Source: Parabacteroides goldsteinii
GTDB lineage: Bacteria; Bacteroidota; Bacteroidia; Bacteroidales; Tannerellaceae
Direction: 5' to 3'
DNA length: 35,649 bases
Assembly (NCBI RefSeq): GCF_015550595.1
Contig: NZ_JADNBB010000047.1
Location: forward strand, 1 to 35,649
The notes beneath the pieces are model-generated. The model did not search any database and was not told where the DNA came from. It saw only the letters and a list, made by a program, of their open reading frames with translations. Position numbers and translations under genes: made by a program. Shown here piece after piece: positions 15,759 to 23,114 of this stretch; within the stretch, counting starts at the first letter, position 1, and each line of letters starts with the position of its first letter.

Positions 15759-15844
15759 TCTGTGACACTTTATATAATGGAACAGGCGATAAAAAATCTA
15801 TCTAAAATTGTCGTGTTTTGATTGAAACAAACAGGAGATTCATT

Positions 15845-16516
15845 ATGAAAAAAGAAATTTCTATTACTGAAAGGCCAGAGAGATTTAATGAGCAATACTT
15901 GAAAGCCTGTGGCAATATGTCATGGTATGATTTTGTGATAGCTATGCCATCGCTGGTATTCATTGTTACAGGTTGGAAATCGAATGGCAAGGAAAATGCC
16001 AGTCTGCAGTCTTGGTCTTCCTTTGTGGGAAGCGGAGCTGATAACTATATCTGTATCATGGGAAAAGTCGATAAGGGTGGGCATATGTATCAATCACTTA
16101 AAGAAACGAGAGTATGCGTGTTAAATTTTCCTTCAAACAATATTTATGACCGTTGTATTAAAACGATTGGTAATAATCAGTTTGAAACAGATGAAATCAC
16201 TGCCTCCGGCTTAACGGTGGAGAAAGCCTCAAAGGTCAACGCTCCACGAATCAAAGAGTGTTTTTTGAATATTGAATGTGAATTTTTATGGGAACATGAG
16301 CTTTTCGAGGGAAGCCAAGAAGTAGCGGTTGCATTGAAGGCTGTTAACATTTGCATGGATAGTGAACACTATGACCAAAGCAAACTTGGTAGATATGGGA
16401 AGAACGGTTTTTTGTTTCAAATAGACCAACCAACCAATCCGGAAACGGGAAAAACAACGGATTTCGGACCCGGAATATTGGAGCAAGGCATCCCAATTCC
16501 TTGGATTACAAAATAA
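15845..16516 (+). CDS. flavin reductase-like FMN-binding protein
   Basis: A 223-residue split-barrel flavin-binding protein. The start at 15845 follows an AGGAGA sequence 8 bp upstream, one of the few clear ribosome sites in the window, so the 9 upstream codons are excluded. It shows the YDFVIAMPSLVFIVTGWKS opening, a NASLQSWSSF block and VCVLNFPS, which fit the flavin reductase domain family. It probably uses or supplies reduced FMN. It is followed after 19 bp by a muconolactone isomerase-like gene. Confidence 0.78.
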   Translation: MKKEISITERPERFNEQYLKACGNMSWYDFVIAMPSLVFIVTGWKSNGKENASLQSWSSFVGSGADNYICIMGKVDKGGHMYQSLKETRVCVLNFPSNNIYDRCIKTIGNNQFETDEITASGLTVEKASKVNAPRIKECFLNIECEFLWEHELFEGSQEVAVALKAVNICMDSEHYDQSKLGRYGKNGFLFQIDQPTNPETGKTTDFGPGILEQGIPIPWITK

Positions 16517-16535
16517 GACTAAAGCATATATAGCC

Positions 16536-16826
16536 ATGAAAATACTGGCAATCGAAAAAGAACTTCCCGGAACGGATTGGAATATAGTTGAAAAAGAGGT
16601 AATGGAGCAAGAAGCCCATGATGTATATAAGCTGTATTTGTCAGGACAGCTTCGTGAACATTATTTCAACGAAAAAAGGAGCGCAGTTTTAATCTTAGAA
16701 TGCGACAATAAAGTACAAGCGCAGGAGATACTGGCTAAATTACCTATGGTGCAAAACAAGCTAATTGCTTTTGAAATCATGGAGTTGCTTCCTTACTCGG
16801 GCTATGACCGTATTTTCAATAAATAA
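16536..16826 (+). CDS. small muconolactone isomerase-like protein
   Basis: A 96-residue ferredoxin-like-fold protein. The segments HDVYKLYLSGQLREHYF and VQAQEILAKLPMV and the ending IMELLPYSGYDRIF resemble muconolactone isomerase/YciI-like stand-alone proteins found near oxidoreductases. Catalysis is not demonstrable from sequence. It lies between the flavin reductase-like (19 bp) and nitrilase (30 bp) genes and is likely in one transcript with them. Confidence 0.7.
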   Translation: MKILAIEKELPGTDWNIVEKEVMEQEAHDVYKLYLSGQLREHYFNEKRSAVLILECDNKVQAQEILAKLPMVQNKLIAFEIMELLPYSGYDRIFNK

Positions 16827-16856
16827 GATAATTTAAGCAGATAGAACTCAATTAAA

Positions 16857-17717
16857 ATGAAAGTAGCAGCAGTAAATTTTAAAGCCTCTTTTGCAGATGT
16901 TGCCAGCAACCTCGAGTTTGTTTCGGAGTATGTAAAACAGGCTGCATCGAAGAAAAGCGAGCTGATATTATTCCCTGAATTTTTCACTTCATCAATGGGA
17001 TTTTTGCCTGTGATGCTCAATGTTCCCATTATGGGAATTCAGGTCGAAAAATTTCTAACTGAGCTGTCGAAGCAGTACAATATCATAATCGGCGGCTCTT
17101 ATCTCGTTTTCGAGGGAACCGACTCTTATAATCTTTTCCAATTGGTTTTTCCTGACGGAAAACTATTCAGCCATAAAAAAGATATACCGACTATTACCGA
17201 GAATTGTTATTCGATTAATGGAGATTGTAACCATATAATCGAAACCCCGATAGGTACAGTCAGCATCGCATTGTGTTGGGAAATGGTACGCTACGATACG
17301 ATTAAAAGGCTAGCAGGGCAAGTTGATTTGGTTTTAGCCGGAACTTGCTGGGCGGACTTACCTGAAGGTGCACCCTTGAAACAATATAATAGGGATTTTG
17401 CTTATAGAACACCACTAACCTTTTCAAAACTGTTAGGAATACCAATAATACATTCTAATCATTGCGGAACAGTAACTTCATACGATTTTCCTGATGATAA
17501 AGTTTGCCATGACCTGCAAATGATTGGAGCAACCCAGATAATTGATGCGAAAGGGAACATTATAACCGAAAGGAAGTTTAATGAGGGAGCAGGAATAATA
17601 TATGCAGATATAGCTATTGGAAAATCTGAAAGGAATGATGTTATTATTCCTCCAGATAAATATTGGATTGAAGATCTACCGGAACCTTATCTGTATGCCT
17701 GGAATTGTCATTTGTGA
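16857..17717 (+). CDS. carbon-nitrogen hydrolase (nitrilase superfamily)
   Basis: A 286-residue C-N hydrolase with the catalytic triad in place: Glu41 in LFPEFFTS, Lys107/108 in SHKKD and Cys140 in ALCWEMVRYD. It probably cleaves a linear amide or nitrile; substrate unknown. The 3' end overlaps the antisense remnant of a HipT-like kinase by 42 bp, so the junction with foreign sequence falls within or just after its last codons. The C-terminal tail (AWNCHL) may not be the original one. Confidence 0.88.
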   Translation: MKVAAVNFKASFADVASNLEFVSEYVKQAASKKSELILFPEFFTSSMGFLPVMLNVPIMGIQVEKFLTELSKQYNIIIGGSYLVFEGTDSYNLFQLVFPDGKLFSHKKDIPTITENCYSINGDCNHIIETPIGTVSIALCWEMVRYDTIKRLAGQVDLVLAGTCWADLPEGAPLKQYNRDFAYRTPLTFSKLLGIPIIHSNHCGTVTSYDFPDDKVCHDLQMIGATQIIDAKGNIITERKFNEGAGIIYADIAIGKSERNDVIIPPDKYWIEDLPEPYLYAWNCHL

Positions 17718-17879
17718 ACGGACAACCTCTAAAGCCAATGATTCTATATCAGTTTTGCTATATGGAAGAACAGGGGGCGTAGCGGTTCCAAATATTTTCT
17801 TTGAACATTGGGAATGAAAGTCTGTCTGTCCTTCTTCAAGCGGCTGATAACAATATAAACATCTTCGCATAATACACAT
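17676..17879 (-). pseudogene. HipT-like kinase, 5' remnant only
   Basis: Sixty-seven codons that match only the start of the Bacteroidetes HipA-type kinase (RRCLYCYQPLEEGQTDFH, Cys pairs of a zinc-ribbon-like head, then KKIFGTATPPVLPYS). Homology ends at about 17703 (MTIPG), where family members continue into the ~300-residue kinase. Here the frame runs into the 3' end of the nitrilase gene and stops. The kinase domain is gone, so the toxin is inactive. It starts 2 bp after the HipS-like stop. Confidence 0.78.
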
Positions 17880-17881
17880 GA

Positions 17882-18196
17882 TTAAAGAGGTTGAACACTA
17901 ACTGCACCAATACAATCTTTGCAACAGGCGAGCAGCAAAGACATTCTATCCCGATTATTTATTTTCCAGTTCTTTTCGGCAATATCCAATAGCCACCCTT
18001 CGGGTATCAGCCCGTCAAAGAATGGATGTAGAACATTACTGATGTAGGCTTTATCCGTTAGAGGTAAAGTTAAACTGATTGATTCTGCTTTTTCATTGGC
18101 TAAATAATCAGAATCATACTCAAATTTGTATCCGTTCTCATCTTCGGTGAGAATCCCGGTAAAGCTATTATACATATAAATCTTGGCTTGCTTCAT
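17882..18196 (-). CDS. HipS-like protein (HipA N-terminal domain)
   Basis: A 104-residue stand-alone HipA N-terminal (subdomain 1) protein, showing LHPFFDGLIPEGWLL and CCKDCIGAVSVQP. In tripartite HipBST modules the homologous HipS is the antitoxin of kinase HipT. It overlaps the HipB-like stop by 4 bp and precedes the truncated HipT gene. It is complete, although its presumed target is gone. Confidence 0.82.
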   Translation of the reverse strand: MKQAKIYMYNSFTGILTEDENGYKFEYDSDYLANEKAESISLTLPLTDKAYISNVLHPFFDGLIPEGWLLDIAEKNWKINNRDRMSLLLACCKDCIGAVSVQPL

Positions 18197-18417
18197 GGCT
18201 CTATGAGATTAGTTCTGTCCATAGGCACAGCACCGAGCTGCATCCCGAACAGTTTTAATACTTGGTTTACCTTATCCATTTTTAGGGTTTCTTTTCCTTG
18301 TTCTAATTCACGCAAGAAGCGAAGCCCTACACCTGCTTTTTGTGCAAATTCTTCTCGTGATAATCCCAATGCTTTACGCTTGGTTTTCACATATTCATGT
18401 AGTGGCATATTATTCAT
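18193..18417 (-). CDS. HipB-like XRE-family repressor
   Basis: A 74-residue XRE-type DNA-binding protein. The HTH is KRKALGLSREEFAQKAGVG and the dimer region LRELEQGKETLKMDKVNQVL. The start at 18417 (MNNMPLHEY) is chosen because the promoter-like TATATTTG at 18438-18445 would start transcription near 18432; upstream in-frame codons cross the operators and look non-coding. Start at 18408 is an alternative. It heads the hipB-hipS-hipT unit and probably represses it through the three repeats at 18424-18517. Confidence 0.85.
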   Translation of the reverse strand: MNNMPLHEYVKTKRKALGLSREEFAQKAGVGLRFLRELEQGKETLKMDKVNQVLKLFGMQLGAVPMDRTNLIEP

Positions 18418-18423
18418 ATTCGA

Positions 18424-18517
18424 TACCTCTTCGGGTACAAATATAAGAATATTATTTGATAAATACCCGAAAGGGTGCTGAAAAACGCAACAAGGGAAAA
18501 CGGTACCCAAAAAGGTA
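18424..18517. promoter_or_regulatory. three palindromic operators of the HipB-like repressor, 40 bp apart
   Basis: Palindromes of the form TACC-N6-GGTA start at 18424 (TACCTCTTCGGGTA), 18464 (TACCCGAAAGGGTG) and 18504 (TACCCAAAAAGGTA). The pitch is exactly 40 bp. They surround the -7 element and extend upstream of it. E. coli HipB recognises comparable TATCC-N8-GGATA dyads, so these are very likely the repressor's sites. Confidence 0.75.
18438..18445 (-). promoter_or_regulatory. -7 element of hipB-hipS unit
   Basis: Minus-strand TATATTTG immediately next to operator 1 and 18 bp from operator 2. A bound repressor would block it. The start codon is about 15 bp past the expected transcription start. 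Confidence 0.55.
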
Positions 18518-18555
18518 TTACAAGAAAGAATGCATAGGTATATTTTCTTTCTCAC

Positions 18556-18885
18556 AAGTAATCTATATAGTATAATAGCAGTTCAAAAAAAAGTGCCCAT
18601 ATTGACTAAGGGACATTGGCTTGTGTTTAAGTATACAGCTTCGTAGTACTGAAGCAGATTATTTTTTTCCATATCACAAAAATACATTTTTTAGGTAAAT
18701 AAATACAGTTTCACTAATTGATTAATGCATATCTTTGACAAAGATGTTTGTTAATATAGCAATGGAGAATAATCTTGCAGAAACAGCATTTTATGTTAAG
18801 TAGGATATCAGTATTATACCAATGGGTTAAGTCCGAAAAAAAGAGATTACAGAAAACAAATATACTAACTTAAAACAAGAGAATT
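18556..18885. other. intergenic region between HipB-like and VOC genes
   Basis: No gene of credible length. It contains a TATCTTTG -7-like element on the plus strand at 18730-18737 (weak -33), which could drive the VOC gene 150 bp on. A short inverted repeat GCTTC/GAAGC lies near 18640-18656. A 13-codon frame at 18762-18803 may be a leftover gene start. Otherwise it is AT-rich. Confidence 0.4.
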
Positions 18886-19281
18886 ATGAAGTTCAGTTGT
18901 GTAAGACTATTGGTTAAAGATTATCGTAAATGTTTTGATTTTTACACCCAAAAGCTTGGTTTTGAAGCAGCTTGGGATATTGAAGATTGTTACGGCAGCT
19001 TTAAGGTTGCCGACGGAATTGAAGGCTTAGCCATATTCACGTCCGACTTTATGGCTCCTGCCATTGGCAATGCAGACAAAGCGCAACCTATAGGTTTTCG
19101 TGAAAAATCAATGATTTGTTTTCAGGTAGAAAATGTGGATGAAACTTATCAATCACTTTTGGTAAAGGGACTTCAATTTATTAACGAACCGGTTGATATG
19201 CCTGATTGGGGAATGCGTATGGTTCATTTGTACGATCCGGAGGAGAATTTGATCGAGCTATATACACCTCTTGCTCAATAA
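18886..19281 (+). CDS. VOC-family (glyoxalase fold) protein
   Basis: A 131-residue VOC protein. It shows the opening VRLLVKDYRKCFDFYTQKLG, the central SMICFQVENVDETYQSLL and the terminal HLYDPEENLIELYTPL with the metal-ligand Glu position occupied. This is one of three VOC proteins in the block. Its stop overlaps by one base the start of a truncated DUF3795 frame. Confidence 0.85.
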   Translation: MKFSCVRLLVKDYRKCFDFYTQKLGFEAAWDIEDCYGSFKVADGIEGLAIFTSDFMAPAIGNADKAQPIGFREKSMICFQVENVDETYQSLLVKGLQFINEPVDMPDWGMRMVHLYDPEENLIELYTPLAQ

Positions 19282-19480
19282 TGAATCAATTAATTGCCTG
19301 TTGTGGATTAGATTGCGGAAGTTGCGATGTCCGCAACGTCAGCCGAATGCTGAGGCATGCCAACATCAAGACTACTCAAATTTACGCTAAGATAACCAAA
19401 GAAAAGACCAGACAGGTTTATGGAAGCTCTCACCCATAAACTGGAAGGATTGGAAAAACAGATTGTTGAGCAAATCTAGA
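19281..19480 (+). pseudogene. chimeric remnant: DUF3795 start joined to an integrase C-terminus
   Basis: The first 18 codons (MNQLIACCGLDCGSCDVR) are the start of a DUF3795 protein. From about 19335 the same frame changes to the C-terminal end of a tyrosine recombinase (NVSRMLRHANIKTTQIYAKI, with the nucleophile Tyr in context). After a stop at 19439 the integrase tail continues in another frame (MEALTHKLEGLEKQIVEQI) to 19480. It is the scar of another integration event inside the island. No function is expected. Confidence 0.8.
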
Positions 19481-19512
19481 AATAGAGCAGGCAATTGTCT
19501 GCTTTATTTCTA

Positions 19513-20355
19513 CTACTTATTAATACCTCTTTTTCTGAAATCAGACGGACTGCAACCCCGGTATTTCTTGAATAGTTTGTTCAGATGACTTTCATCGGTA
19601 AATCCCAATTCCATTACAATTTCATTTATCCTCATTTCGCTATGCAATAATCTGTTTTCAACCATTTTTAGCTTATAGTTCAGAATATATTGTTGCATTG
19701 TTTCGTTTGTGTGCTTTTTAAAATAACGCCCTAAATAACTTGCCGAAATTCCAAAATGCTGACTGATAGCCTTTGCCTGAATTTTATGAGGGTGGTAGAT
19801 GTGTGTTTGAATGTACTGCAAAATATCGAGTGATTTTTCTTCTGAACGTTCATCAAGTTGTTCAGGCAAAAATAAAGCGACATTGCGTGCTACAACAATT
19901 ATTATCGTATTGATTAATTGCGTGATAATTTCTTTGCTGTATAGACTTCTGTTGACATATTCCCGGATGATGGCTTCAATCATGGGTTTTACCAATAGTT
20001 TATCCGTCTTATTTCTTAATATACACCCCGGTTGATGGTTCGCATGCTGTAAAATAAACTCCAGTCTTTGTATGTTTTCAGCACCAAAAATCGCTGAATG
20101 GATATAAATGTCGTTAAATTTAATATTAATAAATTTAGTTGTGGTTTGAATTTCAAAAGAGTGCGAATCCCCCGGTGTGATCATAAATAAATGACCGTCA
20201 TGATAGGCGAATTTGCTGTTGTTAATCCATTGAATACCTGTTCCGGATAAGATATATACCAGTTCAAAAAAGGTATGATCATGTTCTTTCAGAAGAGATT
20301 CGTCAAGTTCACTAATACTAATTTCAAACGGCTGATGTAAATTTTCCCTTTTCAT
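19513..20355 (-). CDS. AraC-family transcriptional regulator
   Basis: A 280-residue regulator. The N-terminal cupin-like sensing domain (~15-100) includes EHDHTFFELVYILSG and the MITPGDSHSF motif. The C-terminal double HTH (~175-280) has ISQHFGISASYLGRYFKKH, MELGFTDESHLNKLFKKY and the GCSPSDFRKR ending. It is divergent from the acetyltransferase/HAD pair, which it may control. A -7 element ends 5 bp before its ATG. Confidence 0.9.
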   Translation of the reverse strand: MKRENLHQPFEISISELDESLLKEHDHTFFELVYILSGTGIQWINNSKFAYHDGHLFMITPGDSHSFEIQTTTKFINIKFNDIYIHSAIFGAENIQRLEFILQHANHQPGCILRNKTDKLLVKPMIEAIIREYVNRSLYSKEIITQLINTIIIVVARNVALFLPEQLDERSEEKSLDILQYIQTHIYHPHKIQAKAISQHFGISASYLGRYFKKHTNETMQQYILNYKLKMVENRLLHSEMRINEIVMELGFTDESHLNKLFKKYRGCSPSDFRKRGINK

Positions 20356-20359
20356 GGTG

Positions 20360-20367
20360 CAAATATA
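20360..20367 (-). promoter_or_regulatory. -7 element of the AraC-family gene
   Basis: Minus-strand TATATTTG with only 4 bp between it and the ATG, so the transcript would have almost no leader. No clear -33 element. Confidence 0.45.
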
Positions 20368-20410
20368 AGTATAAAGGAGAAAATATACATATAGAACGAA
20401 AGATAATACC

Positions 20411-20441
20411 TTTAAATATGACAGAATAAGGTATATCTTTG
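20411..20441 (+). promoter_or_regulatory. promoter of the acetyltransferase-HAD pair
   Basis: -7 TATCTTTG (20434-20441) with a near-consensus -33 TTTA (20411-20414), spacer 19 bp, 44 bp before the start codon. It lies in the 130 bp divergent region with the AraC gene. Confidence 0.55.
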
Positions 20442-20485
20442 CTATGGATATTAAAATAAATACTGAATTTCAATATACATAGCTT

Positions 20486-21094
20486 ATGAAAACAGAAATA
20501 GAAAAATGTTTGGCAGGTGAATGGTATGATTGCCATGATAAGTTTTTTCTTGAATTAAAGAGTAAAACCAGCAATTTACTGATGAAGTATAACTCATTGC
20601 CCTATGATAGCAAAGAGGAGAAACGAAAAATCCTGCAAGAAATGTTCGGTAATGTCGGTACAAACGTGTCTGTCGGTCATTCGTTTATTTGCGACTACGG
20701 CTGTAATATCCATATCGGAAATAATGTAACCGTGAATACCAGCTGTACGTTTGTGGATTGCAACAAAATTACCATTGGAAGTAATGTGCTGATAGCTCCT
20801 AACGTACAAATTTATACGGCAACACATCCAGTAGAGCTGAATGAACGCCTTACTCCGGTTGAAACTCCGCAAGGAACCAAATATATCCGCCGTACATACG
20901 CACTTCCGGTAACGATTGAAAACGGATGCTGGATTGGTGGCGGAGTAATTATCTTGCCAGGAATAACAATTGGCAAAGGGAGTGTTGTAGGTGCGGGAAG
21001 CGTTGTTACAAAGGATATTCCCGCTAATAGTTTGGCTGTTGGAAACCCTTGTAAGGTTATCCGTAAAATAAATGGAGATAAGAGCGGTGATTAA
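20486..21094 (+). CDS. sugar O-acetyltransferase (Maa/LacA type)
   Basis: A 202-residue hexapeptide-repeat acetyltransferase. The N-terminal helical Mac domain is at ~5-55, the left-handed beta-helix at ~58-195 (repeats such as NIHIGNNVTVN and KITIGSNVLIAPNVQI), and the catalytic His is at 114 in YTATHPVE. It would transfer acetyl from acetyl-CoA to maltose-, galactoside- or related sugars. It overlaps the HAD gene by 23 bp. Full length. Confidence 0.9.
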   Translation: MKTEIEKCLAGEWYDCHDKFFLELKSKTSNLLMKYNSLPYDSKEEKRKILQEMFGNVGTNVSVGHSFICDYGCNIHIGNNVTVNTSCTFVDCNKITIGSNVLIAPNVQIYTATHPVELNERLTPVETPQGTKYIRRTYALPVTIENGCWIGGGVIILPGITIGKGSVVGAGSVVTKDIPANSLAVGNPCKVIRKINGDKSGD

Positions 21095-21749
21095 GTTAGT
21101 TGCTTTTGATTTGGATGGTACGATCGGAGATACAATTCCGTTGTGTATAAGGACTTTTAAAATGGCAGTAGAACCATATACAGGGCATGAGTTATCAGAA
21201 GAAGATATTATACAGACTTTCGGATTGAGCGAAGAAGGTATGATAAAACAAGTAATTGCCAATGAGAATTGGAAAGTGGCATTAAATAGTTTTTATGCGA
21301 TTTACAAAGAAAATCACACACAATGCCCACGTCCATTTGAGGGCATAATGGAATTAATTAAGGAGTTGAAAAACAAATCTATTCCTACCATTCTCATCAC
21401 AGGCAAAGGAAAGGTTAGTTGTGATATAACATTACAGCAGTTTGCTATGGAAAGGTGTTTTGATAGAGTTGAAACAGGTTCCTCCGAAAAAAACAGGAAA
21501 TCGGAAGCCATTAGACATATACTTGATAGTTATAATTTACATCCTTACGAAATGGTTTATATCGGTGATGCGGTTTCCGACATCACAGCATGCGATAAAG
21601 TAGGGGTCAGGTGCTTATCTGCTGCGTGGGCAGTTACTCCTGTAACAGCTCGGCAATTAAAAAAATATAATGAGGGAAACGTATTTGAATCGGTTGAATC
21701 ATTACGAAAATTTGTGATAAATAATCTTTTTTCAATTCGGGAGGTTTAA
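21072..21749 (+). CDS. HAD-superfamily phosphatase
   Basis: A 225-residue phosphoglycolate-phosphatase-like HAD hydrolase. Motif I is AFDLDGTIGDT (Asp13 nucleophile, Asp15), motif II ILITGKG, and motif IV IGDAVSDITAC. The helical cap lies between motifs I and II. The start at 21072 overlaps the upstream acetyltransferase; a later start would cut motif I. Substrate unknown. Confidence 0.88.
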   Translation: MEIRAVIKLVAFDLDGTIGDTIPLCIRTFKMAVEPYTGHELSEEDIIQTFGLSEEGMIKQVIANENWKVALNSFYAIYKENHTQCPRPFEGIMELIKELKNKSIPTILITGKGKVSCDITLQQFAMERCFDRVETGSSEKNRKSEAIRHILDSYNLHPYEMVYIGDAVSDITACDKVGVRCLSAAWAVTPVTARQLKKYNEGNVFESVESLRKFVINNLFSIREV

Positions 21750-21816
21750 TCCTCAAAATTATCATTCAGCATAAAACAAGATTTTGGTCTAATTATAATA
21801 TTCACTATTAAAATTT

Positions 21817-22447
21817 ATGCTTATGAATGAATTGTCTAACACGAAGCTAATTGGATTATTATCTGATGCTTCACTAGTTACAAATGAAGAAATGCACAAT
21901 GCCTATGAAGATTTTATAGGCCAAGTGTCAGCCATCAATCAGCCTGAAACAGACTATCCGAAGATCTTTCGGATATTGAATTTTACTCGTATCGAGTTTG
22001 ATTCTCTGGGATCGTCCTCTCTTTACGGGCAGGGGGAAAAATGCCTTAAAATTCATTTATCTTAGAAAATCTATTTTATTCCTTGAATCTGAAATTGATT
22101 TGCTGAAACTAACATTCCCGCAAGTAAGCCGACTTCCTAACAACATACAATCTGATAACTCCAAAGTGTATTTTATCCCCAACTCGAAAGGTTTGGGGAT
22201 TGACAGTGTGGGAGAACTAGCCATATCGTTTGAGCTTTCCGGGCAATTTTTAGACGAGAACGGAAGCCCCGCTCCATATATCCATATCGCCAAAGCCTTA
22301 GAAATTGCTTTCAACTTTACTTTCGGAAATGCTTATAAATCCAAAGCGAGGGTCTTTTCCCGAAAGCCGTTCAATCTTACCAAAGCATTGGACTACCTGA
22401 AAAATCTACTAATTCGTGAAAATCGGAATAGGAATAAAACAAAATGA
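21817..22447 (+). pseudogene. RteC-like element regulator, frameshifted
   Basis: Two overlapping frames form one protein. The first (from 21817) runs to SSLYGQGEKCL and stops at 22065. The second continues as LKFIYLRKSILFLESEIDLL and ends at 22447. The switch is by one base near a G5A5 tract (about 22030-22040). The C-terminal part (AFNFTFGNAY, FSRKPFNLTKALDYLKNLL) resembles the end of RteC, the CTnDOT excision activator, but only remotely. In CTnDOT, RteC activates the xis genes; here an HTH gene follows. Probably inactive unless the tract is phase-variable. Confidence 0.55.
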
Positions 22448-22498
22448 AAAACAACCGTTTTGTAACGGATTAAATATAAGGATGTTGCAAACAATTTA

Positions 22499-22530
22499 TA
22501 GGGGAATCCATAGGGATTCCCCTATTTTTA
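22499..22530 (+). terminator. strong rho-independent terminator
   Basis: A perfect 11 bp stem TAGGGGAATCC/GGATTCCCCTA (22499-22509, 22514-22524) with a four-base loop, then TTTTTA. It ends the RteC-like unit. Confidence 0.9.
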
Positions 22531-22606
22531 TTGCTTTGTTCTTCCGTCCTTTGCTTCGTCAATGCATTGAAAGTAAGTAGTATTAATCTGAAAAACGAAG
22601 TAAATC

Positions 22607-22942
22607 ATGTATATCAATAACGAAGATTTTGAAAAATGGATGGAGAAACTATCCAAGAAACTAACGGAAATCGGTCAGGACATAAAATCTCTCATTAACA
22701 CAAGTGAAGTATTTAGCGATGATGAAAAATTGCTTGACAATCAGGATTTGGCCTTTCTTCTGAAAGTGTCTTACCGCACCCTGCAACGATATCGAAGCAG
22801 TAAAAAACTCCCTTTCTTCATGGTCGGTCATAAAACCTACTATCGTACTTCCGATGTACGGGAGTTTGTGCGTTCCCATATGGATCACCAGACGTATCAG
22901 GAGTTTGAGAAACAACAGGTAGAATCCAAGAAAAGCATCTAA
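22607..22942 (+). CDS. helix-turn-helix (HTH_17) element protein
   Basis: A 111-residue small DNA-binding protein. An N-terminal amphipathic helix is at ~5-45 and the HTH at ~55-95 (LLDNQDLAFLLKVSYRTLQ and KKLPFFMVGHKTYYRTSDV). It is of the same class as the two proteins near the integrase and as Xis2d/Orf3-type proteins of CTnDOT elements. It lies directly behind the RteC-like pseudogene. Role in excision or transfer control is inferred. Confidence 0.82.
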   Translation: MYINNEDFEKWMEKLSKKLTEIGQDIKSLINTSEVFSDDEKLLDNQDLAFLLKVSYRTLQRYRSSKKLPFFMVGHKTYYRTSDVREFVRSHMDHQTYQEFEKQQVESKKSI

Positions 22943-22966
22943 CATTGTTTCCGACTCTCTTCCAAT

Positions 22967-23031
22967 AAATATTTTTCTTTTCGAACGTCCCCTCACCAAC
23001 CCCTTGGGGGACTTTGAAAAGAGAAATATTT
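22967..23031. repeat. long two-tier inverted repeat
   Basis: The outer arms AAATATTTTTCTTTTC (22967-22982) and GAAAAGAGAAATATTT (23016-23031) pair over 16 positions with one mismatch. Inner arms GTCCCC/GGGGAC (22987-22992, 23007-23012) continue the hairpin. There is no T-tract beyond the arm, so it is not a standard terminator. It lies between the HTH gene and the dioxygenase gene. Recombination, binding or mRNA-stability roles are possible. Confidence 0.6.
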
Positions 23032-23114
23032 CTTTAATTATAGATAATGATAACTTCTGAAACTATTCCAATGCAGGATTGTTTAATGTAAATAAGTATC
23101 TCACATTAAACGAT

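Noticed and set aside
17617-17817. 66-codon frame overlapping the nitrilase end
   Set aside because: Shadow of the nitrilase frame with no family pattern.
18762-18803. 13-codon frame before the VOC gene as a leader peptide
   Set aside because: No attenuator hairpin or regulatory codon run follows; more likely a leftover gene start.
22025-22045. Programmed ribosomal frameshift in the RteC-like gene
   Set aside because: The required change is +1 (or -2), and no in-frame X-XXY-YYZ slippery heptamer fits; an indel in the G5A5 tract is simpler.
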